This document shows, in pieces, positions 33,127-44,742 of a stretch of 64,000 bases of DNA (its first letter is position 1; each line of letters begins with the position of its first letter). Source of the stretch: Siphonodentalium dalli (taxonomy: Eukaryota > Mollusca > Scaphopoda > Gadilida > Siphonodentaliidae). Where the stretch lies: positions 148,368,864-148,432,863 of the forward strand of contig CP136064.1 of NCBI GenBank assembly GCA_032622095.1, in the 5' to 3' direction. The translations under genes and the position numbers were made by a program. Under the pieces are notes generated by a model. That model had not been told where the DNA came from. It searched no databases and saw only the letters and a program-made list of their open reading frames with translations.

Positions 33127-33767
33127 TTAAATTCTTTTAATTATTAGACCTGCATCTGTTGATCCCGCAGAAAAATCAAATCTGGTTAATCCCAGCTTAT
33201 TCAAAAGGGGTGCTCTATGTTCAGTGTGTTTTTGACAAAATAATAAGAAATGCTCTTCATCTTCAATAATGTTACAAAATGAGCATTTCCTATCTTTCCT
33301 ATCAGGTTTTGGTCTTTTCATACGTTCAGTTTCTATGGCCAGTCTATGAGCACTCAGCCTCGAGATGTGAGGAATTTTGTGAGATTTTTGGGTATTCTAA
33401 ATTTCAGATAACTTTGTAAATTAAAACTCTGATAAATGTTACTGTATAACAAAAGTTTATTACCTTCTACCTTTTGTGCAAGATGACTTATTTGTCCATT
33501 AACTTCATTTTCATGGAATTGATAAACTTTTTCCTCAATACCATTCATGTTCAAAGACACAAGATCTATATTGAAACGGGTGGTGATTTTGTTCAGAGCT
33601 TGTTGCCAAGAATTATGACCATCTTCAAACAACTCTTTATCCAAGTCATACACTTCTTTTAATAATCTGTCTGATGGAAGCTGTGTTAAACGTACGTAAT
33701 ATTTTAGAGCTTGTTTAAATATACAGTTTGCTATTGGTTCACGACCAAACTCGCATCTACTAGCCAA
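33127..33767 (-). pseudogene. LINE C-terminal domain with zinc knuckle
   Basis: Two frames (33767-33354 and 33321-33127). The second contains KCSFC, then IEDEEHFLLFC and a basic/aromatic tail, the Cys-Cys-His-Cys knuckle that follows the thumb of many LINE reverse transcriptases. A frameshift separates the two parts near 33340. Confidence 0.8.
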
Positions 33768-33881
33768 ATTCGATGATTTTTTTTATATTTCCAGGAGGTA
33801 TTTGCAAAATCTGTTACTAATTTTTTCAAAACAGCTTTGGTCACTGAATAAATTTTTCAAAGAGAAATCTGCCATCCATAT

Positions 33882-34973
33882 CTATGATCCATATGTTAAT
33901 ATAGGACGAACCAAAACATCAAAAAGCTTCATACTGAGTTGACGCTCAGATACATCAAAATCTAATATTTTTGCTTTAAGGCTAAACACAGCTTTCAGGG
34001 CTTTGTCAGCCATGTGGGCAGCTGCTTGTTGTATGTTCCCATTTCTGGGTACAATTGCTCCCAAGTATTTGTATTTATCTTCAACTATATTTCCATCTAA
34101 TTTAAATACTTCATCAGATACACCAGAGTTATTCTTGCCAAAAACCATTGCTTTCGTTTTACTTAAATTAATTCTCAGCTTCCATTGATCACAGTAGGCT
34201 ACTAAAGAGTCCAAGCAGGATTGCAACCCATTCTTACTTTCGGACATTAACACCAAATCATCTGCATACATAAGAAAATTAGTTTGAGTAGTTCTTAATG
34301 TCACAGGATGTGACTGTTCAAATTTGAATATATTCTCCAGATCATTGGTGTACAAATTGAAGAGAAGAGGACTCAAACTGTCCCCTTGTCAAACTCCTCT
34401 CAATGCAAACTGGGGGTCAGAAATATAAATCCCCTTTTTTATGACAAATTTGGAATTTGAATACATGTTTTTCAATATTGTGTAAAACTTTCCACCCACT
34501 CCAGCCTTCAATATTTTTTTGAATAATCCTGTTCTATAAACAGTGTCAAAAGCTTTAGAAAATAAACAAAACAGGTATATACTGGTTTTTTAAGTTTATG
34601 AACATATTTATTAATGATAGTTTTAAGTGTGAATAGATGGTCCGATGTTCTATGATCTGGGCGAAATCCTGCCTGAAATTTACTGTAAATCTTAGTGCTG
34701 TCTAAAAATGTATGTATTAAACCTTTGTCTTAAAAGGGAAGTAAATAATTTACCTAGGCAAGTTGCTAAACCTAGACATCTATAGTTATTGCAATCATTG
34801 ATATCACCACCCTTATGCAAGAAAGATATTGAAGCTATATTCCAAGCTTCTGGAAACGAACCCTCACTCAATATTCTGTTGAATAATCTGACAAGAGAAG
34901 GCAGAAGAACATCACCGCATTTGAGAAACTCGTTGAGTATTAAATCTATACCAGGTTGTTTGTTTGTTTTCAA
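33882..34973 (-). pseudogene. LINE reverse transcriptase, inactivated
   Basis: N-terminal palm (34973-34692): KQPGIDLILNEF, then LFNRILSEGSFP, then LHKGGDINDCNNYR and LGKLF. C-terminal palm (34376-33882) with the catalytic FLMYADDLVLM, then NLSKTKAMVF and YKYLG. The conserved QGD-SLSPLLF turn is present, but just before it a TGA stop (34389-34391 on the plus strand read as tca) replaces what is probably CGA (Arg), a typical CpG decay. At least one frameshift lies between 34692 and 34400. Not functional. Confidence 0.87.
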
Positions 34974-35058
34974 TTTATGAATACCCTCTTTTACTTCCTT
35001 GAATTTGAAGGGGTACTACCCTGGGGTAGTCCAGCAGATTTTCAGATAGATAATTGTT

Positions 35059-35752
35059 CTAGATTAATCTCATGAGATGGATCCTCATCGTATGCTTCAT
35101 ATAGTTCTGACATGTATTTTGTCCAATGTCAATTGGATTTTCCTGCCTTGAATTTTCATTCATATTGCTTATTTTATCCCAAAAAGATTTTGAGTTGAAA
35201 ACATCGGATTCCAATTCACTGAGAAGATTTTTTGAATAGCTATACTTTGATTTCTTTATAGTCTTTTTATATTCCCTTTTTATACTGTGAAAAGATTGGC
35301 GAAGTTGACAGTTTTTAGGGTCAAATTGTAATTTTTTCCCCATTGATCTCAACTCCCTTTTCATTTTCAAACAGTCTCCATTGAACCATTTAAATCTACG
35401 TTTTGTAACCATTTTTTTCTTATTTTGCGATTTATCTGATTTAAAGTGTTTAAACTTTATTGAATGTTCTGCAACTTGTAAAATAATTTCACTGAGTTCT
35501 TTGGCAAGGTCATTTATTGGTTGATTTTCGTCTGATATTTTGACACAGAATTGATCTATTGAATTTTTCATTAGATTTTCATTCATAACAGCAATTGACC
35601 TCTGCTTTGACTCTTTGCCCCATATGTATTTTCCAGTAAGTTTGTTGTTCATATCATTGTCATCAACAGTATTTCTGTATACATCATGTGAGGTACTCAA
35701 ACCCATCCACAAAAAGCAATGGTCTGATTCCTCATTTGGAGGCAGTACATTG
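35059..35752 (-). pseudogene. LINE linker and end of endonuclease
   Basis: Begins in the last endonuclease motif (VLPPNEESDHC, where SDH is the catalytic C-terminal signature of APE nucleases) and runs through a Lys/Ser-rich connecting domain (RRFKWFNGDC, then KKSKYSYSKNL) to the reverse transcriptase. Interrupted upstream by the HINE-like insertion at 35753. Confidence 0.82.
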
Positions 35753-37661
35753 AATGAAAGTGTCAATGACACTGTAGCTCAACTTGGAAAGGGAATAATT
35801 TAATGTGTTACTGTCGACGGAGTGATTAGGAAGTGGAAAGTTGAATGTCTAATACTAGTTTATCAACATGAAGAGATATATATATACATGTATATAAAAG
35901 TAAAATCTAAGATGGTTGCTGGCGGCTATGATTTCCAACAATTCAAAAACATTTGATAGCTTTAGTCATGCAAAGAGTAGAATCCAAGATGGCCGCTGGC
36001 AGCCATGTTTTAATGCCGAATAACCCCAAAATGACTCGTTCCCATCTACATGTCAATGTCAAAAGTCAAGACAAATTTCATAATGATCCGACCAAAGGTA
36101 CGACCTGTAGCCCATGCCAAAGGATTTAGTCAAGCAAAGAGCAAAATCCAAGATGGCTACTGGCAGCCATGTTTTTGGCCGAATGACCCCAAAATACTTG
36201 TTCCCATCTACTTGTCAATATTAACATCCATGACAAATTTCATGATGATCAGATGAACAGTACGACCTGTAGCCCGTGCTAATGGATTGAATTTTGAAAT
36301 CCAAGATGGCCGCTGGCGGCCATGTTTTTTGTCCCAATGAGCCCAAATGACTTGTTCCCATCTATAGTCCAATTTCAAAGGCCATGACAAATTTTATGAT
36401 GATCAGACTAAAGGTGCGACCTGTAGCCCGTGCTAATTTAGTCATACAAAGAGTAAAATCTAAGATGGCTGCCGGCGGCCATGTTTTTTGGCCGAATGAC
36501 CCCAAAATTACTCGTTCCCATCTACAAGTCAATATTAACACCCAAGACAAATGTCATGATGATCAGATGAACAGTACGACCTGTAGCCCGTGCTAATGAG
36601 TTTGAATTTTGAAATCCAAGATGGCCGCTGGCGGCCATGTTTTTTTTCCGAATGATCCCAAAATGACTCGTTCCCATCTACATTCCAATTTCAACAGCCC
36701 TGACAAATTTTATGATGATCAGACTAAAGGTACAACCTGCAGCCCGTGTTAATGGATTTAGTCATACAAAGAGTAAAATCCAAGATGGCTGCTGGCGGCC
36801 ATGTTTTTTGGCCGAATGGCCCCAAAATGACTCTTTCTCATTTAGATGTCATTGTTAACATCCATGACAGATTTCATGATGATCTGACCAAAGGTACGAC
36901 CTGTAGCCCGTGCTAAAGGATTTAGTCATGCAAAGAGTAAAATCTAAGATGGCTGCCAGCAGCCATGTTTTTTGGCCGAATGACCCCAAAATTAATCGTT
37001 CGCATCTACATGTCAATATTAACATCCATGACAAATTTCATGATGATCCGACGAACAGTACGACCTGTAGCCCGTGCTAATGAATTGAATTTTGAAATCA
37101 AAGATGGCCGCTGGTGGCCATGTGTTTCGGCCGAATGACCCCAAAATGACTCGTTCCCATCTACATTCCAATTTCAACAGCCATGAAAAATTTCATGATG
37201 ATCAGACTAAAGGTACGACCTGTAGCCCGTGCTAAAGGATTTAGTCATACAAAGAGTAAAATCTAAGATGGCTGCCAGTGGCCATGTTTTTTGGCCGAAT
37301 GACCCCAAAATTACTCGTTCCCATCTACATGTCAATATTAACATCCATGACAAATTTCATGACAATAAGACGAACAGTACGGCCTGTAGCCCGTGCTAAT
37401 GGATTGAATTTTGAAATCCAAGATGGCCATTGGCGGCCATGTTTTTTTTTCGAATGACCCCAAAATGACTCGTTCCCATCTACATGTCAATGTCAACATC
37501 CATGATAAATTTCATAATAATCGGACCAAAGGTATGAACTATAGCCCGTGCTAAAGGAAATTGTTGACGAATCACGCACACACACACACATACACACACA
37601 CGCATGACGGATACCAAGCCATGGCAATAGCTCAAACTTTACAAAGTAAAGTTGAGCTAAA
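35753..37661 (+). mobile_element. HINE-like element inserted into the LINE, complete copy
   Basis: Starts aatgaaagtgtcaatgacac and ends 'caaagtaaagttgagctaaa'. About eleven monomers, alternating between a 'gatttagtcatgcaaagag' type and an 'aatggattgaattttgaaat' type, then a CA microsatellite at 37575-37605. Joining the LINE on both sides restores an open frame across the endonuclease with no extra bases, so the insertion made no (or at most a 2-bp) target duplication, as expected for rolling-circle elements. Confidence 0.85.
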
Positions 37662-38420
37662 AAGGAAACACTGAAATAAATTGCTTCTGAAATAATCATG
37701 TAATCAATGAGACTACACCCTTGTGGTGTGTAACATGTCAGACATCCGAGCAAGTCTCCCATAGTCCTCCCATTTATAATACAAATTTGTGCAGCCTTAC
37801 ATAAATCTATCATATCCTTACCCTGACAATTAATTTAAGAATCTAAACTATGGCGTTGAGTGGTATCAGTATCAACAGACAAGATATTTACACCTTCTTC
37901 AGTTGATAACTGAAACTCACTGTCCAGTTTGATCTAATCATCTAACTCAGCACATCGAGCATTCAAATCTCCAATTAATAAAACCTTTCCTTTCTTAGAG
38001 AAAGTGCTTATAGAGTTCCCAAGTTCTTCAAAGAAATTTTCATTTGCCAATGAATTTGTTTTCAATCTTGGCTTAATGTAAATACAAGCTAGATAAACAT
38101 CATCCTGTAGTCCACATATTATTCTATCAAGCTTTTAATACCCATATGCATTCCTTTGAGGATGATATTTTTGTGATTGCTTTTATCATTTTAAGTTCGA
38201 TTTTATAATATAAGATCAATCCCCCTGATCTCCGTCCCCTTTTACCTTTATTCTTTTCTCCTGGTACATGAATGGCATGGAAGCCTGGAAGACTTATGTC
38301 CGACCTCTCGGATGTCCATGTTTCAACCGCACCAAAAATGTCAATATCATTATATTTAAGCGTATCTTTCACTTTTTCTTTAGAAAAACCATGAACATTC
38401 CTGAAACCAACCTCTAACAT
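37662..38420 (-). pseudogene. LINE APE-type endonuclease, N-terminal part, broken
   Basis: Starts at ATG 38420 with EVGFRNVHGFS, then DIDIFGAVETWT (catalytic Glu) and RSGGLILYYK. The C-terminal part, in another frame (37813-37662), has INGRTMGDLLG, then CSLIDYMIISE just before the HINE-like insertion. Two or more frameshifts separate these. The 38130-37815 stretch contains coding remnants in other frames. Confidence 0.82.
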
Positions 38421-38931
38421 GTTTTCTTCTTAAATTACTTGAATTAAAGGTAATACATTAAATACCTTTGATTTGCTAATAGTATTCACTATCTCGCAAT
38501 CCTGAGAAAATAACTCTATCGTTACTATCTCACAATATTGATAAAATATCGTTTAATATCAATACCAATCAATTAGAAATGTTGCGACACTTCTATAAGA
38601 ACTTGAAAGGAATTACTTTATTTCAATTATATGACAAACTCAATCTGATACAACAGTATCTTGCATTTACTTTTCCGTTTTCACTATACTAAAGAGCAGT
38701 AAAGCATTTCTACTAAATTAAGCACTAAAACATAAATAAGTAGTATAGGTATTATAGTAAGCACGATATTGTGATTTACTATCACTGATATTATATTGAA
38801 CATAATAACGTAAATCAGTATTGTTTATACACATGACTAGCATTATTCAGATCAAAATGTGAGCATATAAAATGTGACAATCATCATAGATCTTAATATT
38901 GAGGCCGTGATCTGGACTTATTGGTTCCAGA
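38421..38931 (-). other. LINE 5' untranslated region (inferred)
   Basis: About 510 bp of AT-rich sequence between the endonuclease start and the point where the interrupted HINE-like monomer resumes. No open frame and no similarity to other parts of the window. Confidence 0.55.
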
Positions 38932-39172
38932 TATTAACATCCATGACAAATTTCATGATGATCCGACCAAAGCTACGACCTGTTGCCCGCGCCAAAGGAT
39001 TTAGTCATGCAAAGAGTAAAATCCAAGATGGCTGCTGGCAGCCATGTTTTTTGACTGAACGACTCGTTCCCATCTACATGCCAAGATCAACATTCATGAC
39101 AAATTTCATAAAGATCAGACAAAAGGTAGGACCTGTTGCCCGTGCCAAAAGATTTAGTCATGCAAAGAACCC
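38932..39172 (+). mobile_element. HINE-like element, continuation after the LINE
   Basis: Picks up mid-monomer exactly where 32893 stopped, runs for about one and a half monomers and breaks off after 'gtcatgcaaagaa' at 39172, where a dispersed repeat begins. Its 3' end is missing. Confidence 0.78.
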
Positions 39173-39784
39173 TTCATACTAAATATCAGTAAAATAGACC
39201 TGATGGTTCTTGTGAAGGAAGCATATTAAGAATTATTATGGAGGGAAACAGTCCTTCGCTTGGCCCCTATTTGACCTGGTGACCCAATTTAAAAAAATCT
39301 AAATTCCAGTTAAACAAGAACATTCCATGCTAAATAAGGCAACTAGTTCTTGCAAACATGTTTTAAGATTTACTATGGAGTGAAATAGTTATGTCCCTGA
39401 CTCTGCCCTTATTTAATTTTGTGATAGCATTTTCACAAATCTGAATTCCTGTCACCCAAGGTCATTTCATACCAAATATAAGCAAAATAGGCCATTTGGT
39501 TCTTGCAAAGACGACATATCATGAATTACTATGGAGAGTACTGTACCTGGCACCTATTTGACCTGGTGACCCTGATTGAACAAATCTGAATCACAATCAC
39601 CAAAGGAGCCTGCATATTAAATGTAAGCTAAATAGACTTGGTGATTCTTTCAAAGAAGACTTTTCAAGGTTACTATATTTAGAGGGAAAGTGTGCCCCTG
39701 GCCTTTCCCTATTTTACCTGGTGACCATTTCTGAACAAAACTGAAATAATATAACTGGCAGTGTCAAATATGTTCTTTTGTGAG
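39173..39784 (+). repeat. Dispersed repeats, including a near-identical copy of 9020-9480
   Basis: 39173-39323 is one unit of the 'cctatttgacctggtgacc' family. 39324-39788 is almost identical to 9020-9480 (for example gcatattaaatgtaagctaa, aaagtgtgcccctggccttt) up to 'gtgaggtggtgg', where the hAT element was inserted. Confidence 0.85.
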
Positions 39785-39792
39785 GTGGTGGG

Positions 39793-41258
39793 CAGGCCCC
39801 ACGCTAGGAGGCAACTCGGGCGAGAATTTCGCCCTCGGGCCGGCGAAGTCGCCCTCGGATGTCCGCAAGGCGAAAACGAAGTCGCCTTCCAAATTTGACA
39901 AAACTAGCTTAGGATTTATGGTAATTTTACCGGTGAAAATTAGACTCGTTTCTGCTCGTTTTGCAAAAAAAATATATATAGTCTCAAGTTCTCAACTGTT
40001 CCAACGATGCATTTTATTTATAAATTATACATGGTGTACCCTATCCACATATTCTAATCAGATTGGGTGCTTTTGGAAATGGCAAATTGCGCTGAGCAAC
40101 GAAGTTTATGATGAGCTACTGGTTCGTTTTAAGGAGACTGGAATTTAGACCTTTCTTAATTTGTTCCGTCGGGTCATTTTGTAACCGCAAATTGTATAGC
40201 CATACATGGTTTCCACTGCTCATGCAGTAGCCAAAGTGAACAAATAATACTGTCTTTGAAATTAAACTAAAACATATCTATGAATTTTCACTTTTACAAA
40301 AGTAGTTTGTGTCGGATTCCGTTTCCCAATCCAACTTTTTACTTTTTGGAATTGCATTTTATTTGGTTTACAAACAAGAACACGTGCTTGCTTACTATTA
40401 AACACAGAGGTTTGAATGTGCATTGGAAGTACTTAATTTAATGTTCTTAGTTAAATCAAAGATCTACATAATAAACTATTACTATCCAAACTCGTTTAAA
40501 AGGATTAATTTGTGTCAAAACTATGTGTTTGCAAATTACAATTGTTGTCAATCTATCGCTCAGACCACGTGCTCCGCGTATATACCGGTACGTCTGTTAA
40601 CGGTTGCAAATTAATTGCATGTAGGCCTACTTCGTTACAATGCAGGTATTTAAATAACCTGCTGGTGCATATTATAAGCTCAACTGGTCTCTGTTAAGAA
40701 CACATTAACCACTATTGTGACACGGCTATCAAACTCGTCAAGTTTATTGCTTTAATCGGATTATCATCAGACAACACTGACGGTCGTGATGATGGTATTC
40801 AACAATATACTCTTTAGAAACAAAATTAAAAGCTTTTGCACCTCCTTAATTAGTCCTTATTGTTGTTTATTTTAACGGACACCCACATTACAGCAGTGGC
40901 CAAAAGCCATTTCCAAAAATTTTAATTTATAATAACAATTCAGATATTAAAAGTTATGAAGTAGACAATTAATTTCTTCAGATAAAAGTCAACAGTTTAA
41001 AAAAAAATTTAAGTTATAAATTTAGTTAAAATTTTAGATTATCGATCTATACAGGTGCTATACTTGTGTTGTATCTTGCTAAATATGTTTTATCTTGTTG
41101 TTTTATCTTATTTATTGATGTGCAGATAAATAAAGCGAATTTTGAAAATTAGTAAGTATTTTTTTTTATAAGTCTCCCTATATCTGGCTCAAGTCTCCCT
41201 AAAATCTGCAGAGGGAGACTTCATTTCTCCCTGTTTTCAATACCTAACTTGGGCCCTG
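39793..41258. mobile_element. Non-autonomous hAT transposon (1,466 bp)
   Basis: Starts CAGGCCCCACGC and ends TTGGGCCCTG. Perfect 8-bp target duplication gtggtggg at 39785-39792 and 41259-41266. The 9020-9480 relative gives the uninterrupted sequence on the left. Subterminal repeats differ at the two ends: tcgccctcgg/gaagtcgccctc on the left (39825-39895) and repeated agtctccct on the right (41172-41240). The frame at 39780-40148 begins outside the element and has no transposase motif. No coding capacity seen. Confidence 0.85.
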
Positions 41259-41266
41259 GTGGTGGG

Positions 41267-41579
41267 TGTGGGAGTGTTTAGAGATTTGAACAAATACATG
41301 ATATATTGTTGTTGTAATTAGGAATTAATAACCTCTAGCAGATCTCCAGGGAATGTTTATAGATATGGCCAGGGGCCATAACCCTCAGAATGGTAATGAC
41401 ATTAGTTTTTCAATTAGTATAGCATGTTAAAACAAAAATAATTGAATTGACCATACCATGGAGTTAAATCTGAATTTAAATTAAAATTAAAATTGAACTT
41501 TTTTTTTTAAATATTCTTTTTTTTATAATATATATGATTTTTTGGTTAAAGGAGTTCAATTTGAACAATTTTTTTTTTA
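41267..41579. other. No recognisable feature
   Basis: AT-rich with homopolymer T runs. Confidence 0.4.
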
Positions 41580-41950
41580 GTTATTTTAGCTATGTCCCTG
41601 GCTCCGCCCACATTTGAACCAGTGACCTCATTTGAACAAATCTGAACCCCAGTCACACAAGGACCCTTCATACCAAATATGAACCCATTCGGCCTCTTGG
41701 TATTTAAGAAGAAGTTGTTTTAAGAATCACAATGGAGGGAGAGTTATGGCCCTGGCTTTGCAAATATTTGACTTGGCGACCTCATTTTAACAAATCTGAA
41801 TGTGAGTCACCTAGGGAACATCCACACCAAATATGAACCATTCGGACGGATGGACAGACGGATGGATGGATGGAAGGATGGTGGATGAGGAGTGATGACT
41901 ATATATCCACTGGAGACTTCGTGTCAAGTTAGCTAATAACAGCAAAGGTA
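41580..41950 (+). repeat. Dispersed repeat family, two units
   Basis: 'tatgtccctggctccgccc', 'acccttcataccaaatatga', 'gaatcacaatggaggga', then a gacggatgga run at 41846-41885 and 'agctaataacagcaaaggtatacccc'. Same family as 10390 and 48950. Confidence 0.8.
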
Positions 41951-42551
41951 TACCCCTGTATTGAAAATTTTCCAAGTCGAAAAAGGGTGATAACTCCACA
42001 AAAACGAGACAGTCAATGACTGTGAAGTGCTCACCTGACTTTAAAGACTGAGAAGACTGGGACTCTGGTGACTACAATAGTCAGTACTTGTCAAATCACT
42101 TTAAAACTAGTTATAATCAGGGACCTAGCTAGATGGTCTTCTTTGACAAGCAGGGGGCAGAGGGTGTTCAACTAGAAATTTCCAACTGCAAACCCCCGAC
42201 GTATACCAGTCGACTCCCAACTGGACCAAACTATATATTTTACAACTGATACTTCAAGCTCTCCAACTGTTGGAAGCATCCCACATAAAGTTAGAAATAT
42301 TCTATTTAAATGTGGTGATTTAATGGTCTAATTACAACATATTTTCCACTGAATACCAAAGTTGAAAGTCAACACCAGAACCAGGCCCACCCCCCATTTG
42401 CCACACCCCCACCAAATTAAGTGGTTACCTTATAAATCAAGCTAACAATCCATATATATGGGGTAAATCTATATCTGCCCCTATTTGAACCAAATGTAGA
42501 ACCCAATCTATGAGATACAATGATTTTGTAATTTCAAAGGATATAATTTAT
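41951..42551. repeat. Old dispersed repeat remnants
   Basis: 41990-42130 resembles 46880-47030 (gacagtcaatgactgtg, gactgggactctggtgac, aatcactttaaaa). 42470-42551 resembles 10590-10660. No gene. Confidence 0.55.
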
Positions 42552-43088
42552 GAGCTGAAGTGGATTCATTTTCCTAAAAATTAGTTACAAAATTATTAGT
42601 TATCAGCATTCCACCACTGATAATTGTTCCTTGAATTATCAGCATAATAAATTAGACATATCATTAGCATTGATGAAAACGAATTAAAGATGCATAATCC
42701 GAATTAACGATCGCAAATTACTATTTCCTTGCATTTGGGGGTAAAAAATATTTGATTCGATTCGATGAATCCACCCACCGGAGCTCAGTGTGATCAAATA
42801 TCGATTTGGATATATTTTAGGAGCTGAAGTGGATTCATTTTCCCAAAAATTAGTTAAAAAAATATTAGTTATCAGCATTCCACCACTGATAATTGTTCCT
42901 TGAATTATCAGCATAATAAATTAGACATATCATTAGCATAGATGAAAATGAGTTAAAGATGCATAATCCGAATTAACGCTCGCAAATTACTATTTCCTTG
43001 GCTTCGGGGGTAAAAAATATTTGATTCGAGTCGATGAATCCACCCATCAGAGCTCATTGTGATCAAATATCGATGTTTGAAATCTATT
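42552..43088. repeat. Two-copy tandem duplication, period 269 bp
   Basis: 'gagctgaagtggattcattt' at 42552 and 42821 begins two copies that stay aligned through 'atcagcattccaccactgat', 'gcataatccgaattaacg' and 'gatgaatccaccca'. About 93-95% identical by eye. Confidence 0.9.
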
Positions 43089-43207
43089 ATTTTTCACAAC
43101 TGATAATATTAAGTGGCCCAATACAGTCGACGATAAAAAGACAGTCTCGGACCAAATTGAGGATGAAGATGGATAACTCTAAAATCAAGTGGCTTTTTTG
43201 TGTCAGA

Positions 43208-44056
43208 CAGGGACCAGCCGAGAGGGCGACGTCTTCGCCCTAGCGCCGTCCGCTTCGCCTTATTTTTGCAGTCGGGCGAAGTCAAGTCGCCCTGAAAATC
43301 GGCAAAATGCCCCAAATAATTTATGATAATTTACAACTGTCAACTGTGATTGCACACAATACTCCACTATCAGGGTGTATCAGGGTGTTATAAAACAATT
43401 AACACCTGTATTGCTCCAATCTGGAAGCATGTTGACAACGGAGTCTGATTACTGGCACCTGTGAAAACATCGTCGGACCTCAAGTGTTAATCTGGTTGTT
43501 GTTATTTTTAGATTACCGTGATTACCACACCTTACAATGAAGATTACAACTCACACCTCTCACAATGTGTCAATTCATCACTCCCTCTATGGAGTTTGGT
43601 TAAAGAAATTTTAAAACAAATTCATTTGTGAAGCATATTAAAATTTCAAACGGGATTACTAACAGAGCGCAGTAAAAGTGTTCATGATTTCGCTTCGTTT
43701 CGGTTTGATATATTGTTGGCATTTTTTAAAACCCGAAAAATATGAAATAAAATCCTGTCTTTCTCCCACAATTACGATATAAAATGCTGCTATCCTCTCA
43801 CAATTATGTTTGGGTATTATTAATAGTTATTAGGGTCACGAAGTGAACATAATGACTCCATATTTCAACCATTGTTTCATAAGTTTAATTGACATATGTC
43901 ATCTCTCCTATTTTCGTTCTATAGCGATTCCTGTCGTAGTACTGATCAATTTAAATTTTGTAGACTCACTTCGCCCTATAGAACGGCCACTTCGCCTTAT
44001 TTTTATAGTAGGGCGAAGTCATTTCGCCCTGAAAATCTGGTCTAGGCTGGTCCCTG
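43208..44056. mobile_element. Non-autonomous hAT transposon (849 bp)
   Basis: Perfect 12-bp inverted ends CAGGGACCAGCC...GGCTGGTCCCTG and a perfect 8-bp target duplication gtgtcaga at 43200-43207 and 44057-44064. Both subterminal regions carry repeated TTCGCCCT / AGGGCGAA motifs (43220-43290 and 43970-44035), similar to one end of the element at 39793, so both may have used the same transposase. A diverged uninterrupted relative of the flanks exists at 25555-25760 on the other strand. No coding capacity. Confidence 0.9.
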
Positions 44057-44064
44057 GTGTCAGA

Positions 44065-44398
44065 TATTTTACAAACCGGCAAAAATTTTTTGAACAAAAT
44101 GTTGATAAATAACAGGTTTAGGGCAATTTTATACTATAGTTGACTCCGATTAGGATTATTTTTGGGAAATTACTCGATTCTGATATTAAACTGAAGCAGC
44201 ATTTCAAAAAATGTTGTTGTTGTTGTTGAAATCTAATGATATGGGGACCATTGAATCAGATTGAGTACCTTTAATAGGCTATATAAATAATATTGTAACA
44301 TCTGTCCAGTATACAACTGCAAAGAACAAACATATGGCTCATTTAAATTGAAATGAATGACAAAGATAACCATTCTCCCCATAAATCTCTTAATAATA
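44065..44398. repeat. Flanking old repeat, inverted relative of 25555-25680
   Basis: Shares 'tttgaacaaaatgttga', 'tatagttgactccgat' and 'ctcgattctgatatt' with the other copy in reverse complement. The rest is AT-rich and unassigned. Confidence 0.55.
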
Positions 44399-44742
44399 CT
44401 TCCATGGTGTAACCAGGGAAGTATATTGTTTTTCTATTGTGGCAGTTTTTTGTTTAATTGGAAATACTTGGAAACTAATTGCAGTAGGAATGCGAAATCT
44501 ATAGCGGTATCCGGATTTCGGACCAGCTTTTTCTTTACGGAGTTATGGCCCTTTTATGATTATTATACTTCCATGGTGTAACCAAGGAAGTATATTGTTT
44601 TTCTATTGGGCCGTTTTCCATTTATTTGGAAATACTCGGAAACTAATTGCAATAGGAACGCGAAACCTCTAGCGAATGTAGGCATCTCATGGCTACTGAA
44701 ATTGAAGGTATCGCAATTTCGGCCAAAAGCTTTTTAAGGGAG
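44399..44742 (+). repeat. Tandem repeat, two units of 171 bp
   Basis: 'cttccatggtgtaaccagg' at about 44400 and 44570, each followed by 'aagtatattgtttttctatt', 'ggaaactaattgcag', and ending 'ggagttatggcccttt'. Confidence 0.85.

Larger units (their letters stand above)
32894..38931 (-). mobile_element. Non-LTR retrotransposon (LINE), about 4.1 kb net, inserted in a HINE-like element
   Basis: Reads on the minus strand: APE-type endonuclease (38420-37662), then, after a 1.9-kb insertion (35753-37661), the end of the endonuclease and linker (35752-35059), reverse transcriptase (34973-33882), C-terminal region with a Cys/His knuckle (33767-33127) and a 3' UTR ending in two copies of the heptamer aaacttg (32894-32910). 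The left flank ends 'gtcaatat' and the right flank starts 'atattaac', so the target duplication is about 4 bp. About 500 bp upstream of the first ATG is probably 5' UTR. No separate ORF1 was found. Clade not assigned. Confidence 0.82.

Noticed and set aside
34003-34188. Plus-strand frames over the LINE (for example 33474-33662, 34003-34188, 35615-35803)
   Set aside because: Antisense shadows of the reverse-transcriptase frames.
32132-37600. Plus- and minus-strand frames of 60-100 codons over the HINE-like monomers
   Set aside because: Same peptide recurs with each monomer; no start context or codon bias.
42118-42140. CAGGGACC motif that looks like another hAT end
   Set aside because: No inverted partner or 8-bp duplication found in the surrounding 2 kb.
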